The position numbers were made by a program, and so were the translations under genes. 64,000 nucleotides of DNA from Candidatus Poseidoniales archaeon (GTDB lineage: Archaea; Thermoplasmatota; Poseidoniia; Poseidoniales; Thalassarchaeaceae), in NCBI GenBank assembly GCA_028283505.1, contig JAPOFX010000005.1, positions 1 to 64,000 of the forward strand, read 5' to 3'. Position 1 is the first letter of the stretch. Each line of letters opens with the position of its first letter. Below are positions 60,109-64,000 of this stretch, one piece after another. The notes beneath the pieces were generated by a model. The model worked only from the letters and a program-made list of their open reading frames with translations. It was not told the DNA's origin and made no database searches.

Positions 60109-61242
60109 CTATATCTTCTCCAAAACGGTGGCGATTCCTTGGCCTCCGCCCACACACATCGTTGCCAAGGCGTATTTTGCACCATTCTTGTTCAATAATT
60201 GTGACGCCTTGCCTGTGATTCTTGCCCCACTTGCCCCTAATGGATGCCCCAAGGCTATGGCCCCGCCCTCAATATTGACCTTGGAGGAATCCAATCCCAG
60301 CTCCTCGATAACTGCTAGGGACTGTGCTGCGAATGCCTCATTTAATTCCACTATGTCTATCTGATCTATTGACAGGCCAGCCCTCGACAATGCCTTGTTG
60401 GTGGCTTCGACAGGCCCAATGCCCATTATTTCGGGGGCGCATCCCGTGACTGCTGAGCTCACCACCCGGGCCAGAGGCTTGAGTCCGTTTTCTTTTGCGA
60501 AATTTTCTGAACACACCAGGACGAACGCCGCTCCATCGGTTAGTGGTGACGAGGTGCCTGCAGTCACGGTCCCATTAGAGAGGAATGCCGGACGAAGGCC
60601 CGACAGGGCCTCGGAATTAGTTTCAGGACGGAGACAGCCATCTTCTGAAACCACACCTCCTTCAGTCTCGACGGGTATAATCTCTGAATCTAAAAATCCA
60701 CTTTCCTTGGCCTTAGAGGCCCTTGTCTGACTCTCAATCGCAAATTTCTCTTGGTCTTCCCTGCTGATTGAGTACTTCTCGGCTAGGTTCTCGGCGGTAA
60801 TTCCCATTGATGTGAATGCCTCCGGGTATTCGGACCCCAATTTTGGATTAGGCATGGGATTATACCCTGTCATAGGAATCCTGGTCATGGACTCGATGCC
60901 CCCTGCGATGAACGCTTCACCGGATCCCATGGAAATCCTTCCTACTGCGTCATGAATTGCTTGCATCGAGGATCCGCAGAACCTATTCACAGTTACTCCG
61001 GGAACGCTCTCGGGGAGATCTGTAAGGAACGTGATCATCCTGGCAACATTGAATCCCTGTTCTGCCTCGGGGAAAGCGGTACCAACTATCAAGTCCTCAA
61101 TTAACGACGGATCTACTCCGGCATCTTTGATTAGCCCGTTTATCACCGTTGCTGCTATGTCGTCTGGTCTTGTTCTAGCTAGCTCCCCTTTCTTAGCGGG
61201 GGTGAATGGGGACCTAGCGTATCCGGCTATCACTGCGGGCAT
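60109..61242 (-). CDS. fadA: Acetyl-CoA acyltransferase (thiolase)
   Basis: A 377-residue degradative thiolase that releases acetyl-CoA. The catalytic cysteine lies in VNRFCGSSMQA, the histidine in GGAIALGHPLGASGARI and the second cysteine in MCVGGGQGIATVLEK. It is the first gene of the operon fadA-fadN-fadE-ACBP-DUF4442-NMO. The presumed TATA box lies about 27 bases before ATG 61242, so the mRNA may be leaderless. Confidence 0.96.
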   Translation of the reverse strand: MPAVIAGYARSPFTPAKKGELARTRPDDIAATVINGLIKDAGVDPSLIEDLIVGTAFPEAEQGFNVARMITFLTDLPESVPGVTVNRFCGSSMQAIHDAVGRISMGSGEAFIAGGIESMTRIPMTGYNPMPNPKLGSEYPEAFTSMGITAENLAEKYSISREDQEKFAIESQTRASKAKESGFLDSEIIPVETEGGVVSEDGCLRPETNSEALSGLRPAFLSNGTVTAGTSSPLTDGAAFVLVCSENFAKENGLKPLARVVSSAVTGCAPEIMGIGPVEATNKALSRAGLSIDQIDIVELNEAFAAQSLAVIEELGLDSSKVNIEGGAIALGHPLGASGARITGKASQLLNKNGAKYALATMCVGGGQGIATVLEKI

Positions 61243-61262
61243 GATTTACCATGGAAGGGGTG

Positions 61263-61320
61263 GATAATTAAATCTGGAGGTGAATTTTACTACACCGACT
61301 TTAATTTGATAAACCGGTTT
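61263..61320 (-). promoter_or_regulatory. Promoter region of the beta-oxidation operon with palindrome
   Basis: On the minus strand, TTTAATTA is centred about 27 bases upstream of the fadA ATG and fits a TATA box. Upstream lies the 10-base palindrome AAACCGGTTT (61311-61320), a candidate operator. The gap contains no gene; the next gene upstream ends at 61326. Confidence 0.45.
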
Positions 61321-61325
61321 TCTGT

Positions 61326-62027
61326 TTAAGGCAAGTCGGGATGGTGACTAGTGGCACGCTGCCAACTGCCGATGAAACGATGAACTTCTTCACCATGGAC
61401 CATCTCAATTGGGTAGGAAATTGATGTCAAGTCTAGATTGCCTCCAATCGAGAGGATGAAGTCTCTGCTCAATGGCCAGGGAGGACCTGGTGTTTCCAGT
61501 CTTGAGCTTTCTACACGCCCAACTGAGACCAGGCTGCCTCCAGGAGCTAGGAGGTCAGGGAGAATAGGCGCAGCTAAGACTCTTACATCCTCGGGTATCG
61601 CTTGGAGGATGTGGACCTCAACAACAAGGTCCCATTTGCGTTGCCACTCCATTGGAAGCTTCAGAAGGTCCTCTACTCTCCACTCGATATCCAGATTAGC
61701 ATAAGTTTCGGAAGCCCATTTTATCGCGGTTGGAGATATATCGAAAGCGGTTACTTTCCACCCAAGTTCTGACAGATAGGCGGCATCCTCCCCCAGGCCA
61801 CATCCAACCACAAGTGCCTTTCCTTGCGGAGGCTCACTGTCCAACCACTCGACAAGGAGGTGGTTTGGTTCCCCGTTGGACCATGGGATCATTTCTTCGT
61901 TTCCTTCCGAAGAGCTGTATAGATCTTCAAACCAGGTTAGAGGATTACCGTTGGACTCAGCCTCTTTGGCCATCTCCAAGATTCTCTCCCTAACGAGTTC
62001 TATATCCTCTTTGATGTGTTTACTCAC
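61326..62027 (-). CDS. SAM-dependent methyltransferase, thiol/TPMT-like
   Basis: A 233-residue class I methyltransferase. SAM motif I is LVVGCGLGEDAAYLSELG, then VTAFDISPTAIKWA and a WRVEDLLKLP motif; PWSNGEPNHLLVEWL at the N-terminus resembles the thiopurine/thiol methyltransferase family. The substrate is not known. The gene starts nine bases after icd, probably co-transcribed, and the 83-base gap to fadA has its own promoter. Confidence 0.75.
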   Translation of the reverse strand: MSKHIKEDIELVRERILEMAKEAESNGNPLTWFEDLYSSSEGNEEMIPWSNGEPNHLLVEWLDSEPPQGKALVVGCGLGEDAAYLSELGWKVTAFDISPTAIKWASETYANLDIEWRVEDLLKLPMEWQRKWDLVVEVHILQAIPEDVRVLAAPILPDLLAPGGSLVSVGRVESSRLETPGPPWPLSRDFILSIGGNLDLTSISYPIEMVHGEEVHRFIGSWQRATSHHPDLP

Positions 62028-62036
62028 TGTACCATC

Positions 62037-63266
62037 TCACATGTGAGAGATTATCTCATCGCCAAAACCCGAGCATGAGAGCAGTGTGGCCTCGTCCATC
62101 AGCCTCTCGAAATCATATGTGACCGTGCCAGCAGAAATCGCCCCTTCCATTCCCTTGACGATTAGGTCTGCTGCGTCCGTCCATCCTATGTGACGTAGCA
62201 TCATCTCAGCTGAGAGTATGAGGCTCCCAGGGTTCACCTTATCCTGTCCTGTGTATTTGGGGGCGGTTCCATGGGTAGCCTCGAAAATCGCGATACCGGT
62301 ATCATAGTTTATGTTGGCACCCGGCGCAATACCGATTCCTCCTACCTGTGCTGCGAGAGCGTCCGAGATATAGTCACCATTCAGATTCATGGTGGCCAAA
62401 ACTCCGTATTCCCTCGGCCGAGTAAGTACCTGTTGTAACATCGCATCGGCAATTACGTCCTTGATAGTGATGATTCTGTCGGTTTTTGGATTCTTGAAGG
62501 TGCACCACGGTCCACCTTCTAGAAGCTCTGCGCCGAATTCATCCCGGGCCAGTTTATACCCCCAATCCCTGAATCCTCCTTCTGTGAATTTCATGATGTT
62601 TCCTTTATGCACCAGTGTTACTGAGTCTTTGTCATTGTCAATTGCATACTTGATTGCGGCTCTGACTATCCTTCCAGTTCCCTCGGAGCTGATTGGTTTG
62701 ATTCCTATTCCCGAGGTCTCTGGGAATCTTATCTTATCAACGCCCATTTCATTCTGCAGGAATTCTATCAGCTTCCTTACCTCTGGGGTACCTGCTTCCC
62801 ACTCTATGCCTGCATACACGTCCTCACTGTTCTCCCTGAAGATGATCATGTCTACCGCCCCTGGGTCTCTAACCGGACTGGGTGTCCCCTCATACCACCT
62901 CACAGGCCTCACGCAGGCGAATAAGTCGAGCTTCTGGCGGAGGGCGACATTGAGGCTCCTTATCCCTCCTCCAACAGGTGTCGTAAGTGGCCCTTTGATC
63001 GAGACAAGTCCACTACGCATCGCCTCTAGTGTCTCATTTGGGAGCCATTCGCCGGTGGAGTCGAATGCCTTTTGTCCAGCCAACACTTCTGACCAATATA
63101 TATTCCTAGAGCCCGCATATGCCTTTTTGACTGCATTATCCACGACCTTGATCATTACAGGAGTGATGTCAATACCTATCCCGTCCCCCTCTATGTAGTG
63201 TATGATGGGATTTTTTGGAACTTGCAATTGTCCATCCAAGAGTGTTATTGTCGAGCCCTGCGTCAT
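62037..63266 (-). CDS. icd: Isocitrate dehydrogenase, NADP-type (bacterial form)
   Basis: A 409-residue decarboxylating isocitrate dehydrogenase: [69 protein letters not shown] and [20 protein letters not shown]. Residues in the last segments fit the NADP class of Escherichia coli type. It makes 2-oxoglutarate in the TCA cycle. GGAGGT at 63276-63281 is nine bases from ATG 63266 but adjacent to ATG 63275; the former is preferred. Divergent from the OsmC gene. Confidence 0.95.
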   Translation of the reverse strand: MTQGSTITLLDGQLQVPKNPIIHYIEGDGIGIDITPVMIKVVDNAVKKAYAGSRNIYWSEVLAGQKAFDSTGEWLPNETLEAMRSGLVSIKGPLTTPVGGGIRSLNVALRQKLDLFACVRPVRWYEGTPSPVRDPGAVDMIIFRENSEDVYAGIEWEAGTPEVRKLIEFLQNEMGVDKIRFPETSGIGIKPISSEGTGRIVRAAIKYAIDNDKDSVTLVHKGNIMKFTEGGFRDWGYKLARDEFGAELLEGGPWCTFKNPKTDRIITIKDVIADAMLQQVLTRPREYGVLATMNLNGDYISDALAAQVGGIGIAPGANINYDTGIAIFEATHGTAPKYTGQDKVNPGSLILSAEMMLRHIGWTDAADLIVKGMEGAISAGTVTYDFERLMDEATLLSCSGFGDEIISHM

Positions 63267-63297
63267 CTTACTCATACCTCCGAGCGTACGGACATTC

Positions 63298-63732
63298 ATG
63301 AAGCCAACCCTTGAAGAGGAGTATCCCCCGGACCAGGCTATGGATGGAGAAGTGCGCTGGACGGCAGATGAGGGTTATGTAGGCACTACATCCGGCGGGA
63401 AGGTCTTCGGGATATACGGAGAGTCATCCCCAAGCCCGATGGAGATGGTGTTGCATTCTCATGCGGCTTGTTCTCTGATTGACGTCATTGTCGGACTCAA
63501 GGAAAGAGCAGGGGACATTGATTCAGCGACGGTGAAAGTTGAGTCCGTCAGGGCCAGTGAGAGTCCAAGGGTTTTCACTTCGATTAATATGAGGTACATA
63601 GTGAAGGGAGATGTCCCAGAGAAGCTCGTTAGAAGACTGATAGAAAGTAGTCATGAGAAATATTGTAGCGTTGGGATAATGATTACCAGATCAGGAGCAA
63701 GCCTGGAATGGTCTTTGGAACTTGAAAGTTAG
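63298..63732 (+). CDS. OsmC/Ohr family protein
   Basis: A protein of 144 residues (from ATG 63298) or 130 (from ATG 63340). [19 protein letters not shown] with the redox cysteine, then [20 protein letters not shown] and [13 protein letters not shown] with the second cysteine, match OsmC. These reduce organic hydroperoxides or related compounds by a cysteine pair. Start is unclear; neither ATG has a strong ribosome-binding site. Confidence 0.85.
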   Translation: MKPTLEEEYPPDQAMDGEVRWTADEGYVGTTSGGKVFGIYGESSPSPMEMVLHSHAACSLIDVIVGLKERAGDIDSATVKVESVRASESPRVFTSINMRYIVKGDVPEKLVRRLIESSHEKYCSVGIMITRSGASLEWSLELES

Positions 63733-63895
63733 AAATATCAAATTTCTCTACCTCCCAAGGTTGAGATTAATTCCGATTCTGCATCTTCAGTGTGGTTGGC
63801 TATACCAATCATTAAACACCCCCCATCCGGAAGACGGAATCCCTTGCGCCGCGGGACGTGTATGGAGAGAGCTGTAGAACGGGAGGATTGAGAGT

Positions 63896-64000
63896 ATGCA
63901 ACAGAAAATTAAGGGCAAAGAAAAGGAAGGAAAGACCGAGGAAGGCTTGGTAATAGAACGCCGATTCACATCCGCTGGCGAAGATCCCTTCGGAAAGTTC
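63896..64000 (+). CDS. nrdJ: Adenosylcobalamin-dependent ribonucleotide reductase (5' part)
   Basis: Only the first 35 residues are in the window, after GGGAGG and ATG 63896. A lysine-rich tail is followed by VIERRFTSAGEDPFGKF, which resembles the N-terminus of class II (B12-dependent) ribonucleotide reductase, where the chain continues with a W-E-R segment. The call rests on this short piece. No gene is seen in 63733-63895. Confidence 0.5.
   Translation, partial: MQQKIKGKEKEGKTEEGLVIERRFTSAGEDPFGKF

Noticed and set aside
1-64000. CRISPR arrays, insertion sequences, integrase or prophage
   Set aside because: No regularly spaced repeats, transposase motifs or attachment-like direct repeats were seen; gene content is chromosomal throughout.

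Overview
The window looks like a chromosomal segment of a planktonic euryarchaeon, most likely Candidatus Poseidoniia (Marine Group II, Thermoplasmatota). The information-processing core is archaeal: uS13/uS4/uS11/Rpo3, the large subunit of PolD, the primase large subunit PriL, Pcc1 of KEOPS, MptE, and the archaeal CoA-pathway enzymes pantoate kinase and phosphopantothenate synthetase. It sits among many bacterial-type genes (LeuRS, MetK, AceE, isocitrate dehydrogenase, fumarase C and a complete fad cluster), a mixture typical of marine group II. The taxon is inferred from gene content; no rRNA is present. Base composition appears intermediate, genes are tightly packed, GTG and TTG starts are common, and some promoters suggest leaderless transcripts.

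Layout: 0-5.3 kb, end of an FKBP gene, a THUMP-like methyltransferase, a shortened ribosomal/RNA polymerase operon and pantoate kinase. 5.3-14.8 kb, a CDIN1/C15orf41-like nuclease, LeuRS, an MBL hydrolase, AceE and two small genes. 14.9-19 kb, an Upf1-like helicase, RDD protein, Sua5/TsaC-like protein and methionine aminopeptidase. 19.2-25.3 kb, EamA transporter, a monothiol glutaredoxin/BolA pair, Rpe, thioredoxin, an HTH-STAND ATPase and an S15-type lipoprotein. 25.4-29.0 kb, a ferritin-VIT1 protein, an M32 carboxypeptidase and a beta-propeller protein. 29.04-29.83 kb is the only long stretch without a protein gene, and it carries the features of a large structured RNA. 29.8-33.1 kb, a fumarase with an extra N-terminal ribbon-helix-helix domain, cyclophilin, CsaA and PyrE. 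33.2-42.5 kb, DP2, MptE, PriL, DUF373, a zinc-ribbon protein, MetK and Pcc1. 42.5-50.7 kb, NadC, phosphopantothenate synthetase, an isopropylmalate-dehydrogenase-like enzyme, an Eco57I-like methyltransferase with altered motif IV, a THEP1 NTPase, GcvH and RNase HI. 50.8-54.2 kb, a 1121-residue helical protein ending in a PIN nuclease domain. 54.2-61.2 kb, a beta-oxidation operon (FadA-FadN-FadE-ACBP-DUF4442-NMO). 61.3-64 kb, a methyltransferase, Icd, OsmC and the start of a B12-dependent ribonucleotide reductase.

Metabolically the window speaks of an aerobic heterotroph that degrades acyl-CoAs and peptides and oxidises pyruvate with a bacterial-type E1. The most noteworthy items are the roughly 650-680 nt RNA gene at 29.14-29.82 kb, with archaeal promoter, closing 5'-3' helix, tetraloop hairpins, internal duplication and poly-T end; the RHH-fumarase fusion with an AT-rich dyad over its promoter; the helical-repeat/PIN protein; and the LeuRS that joins a bacterial core to an archaeal-looking C-terminus. 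No CRISPR array, IS element, integrase, tRNA or rRNA was found.
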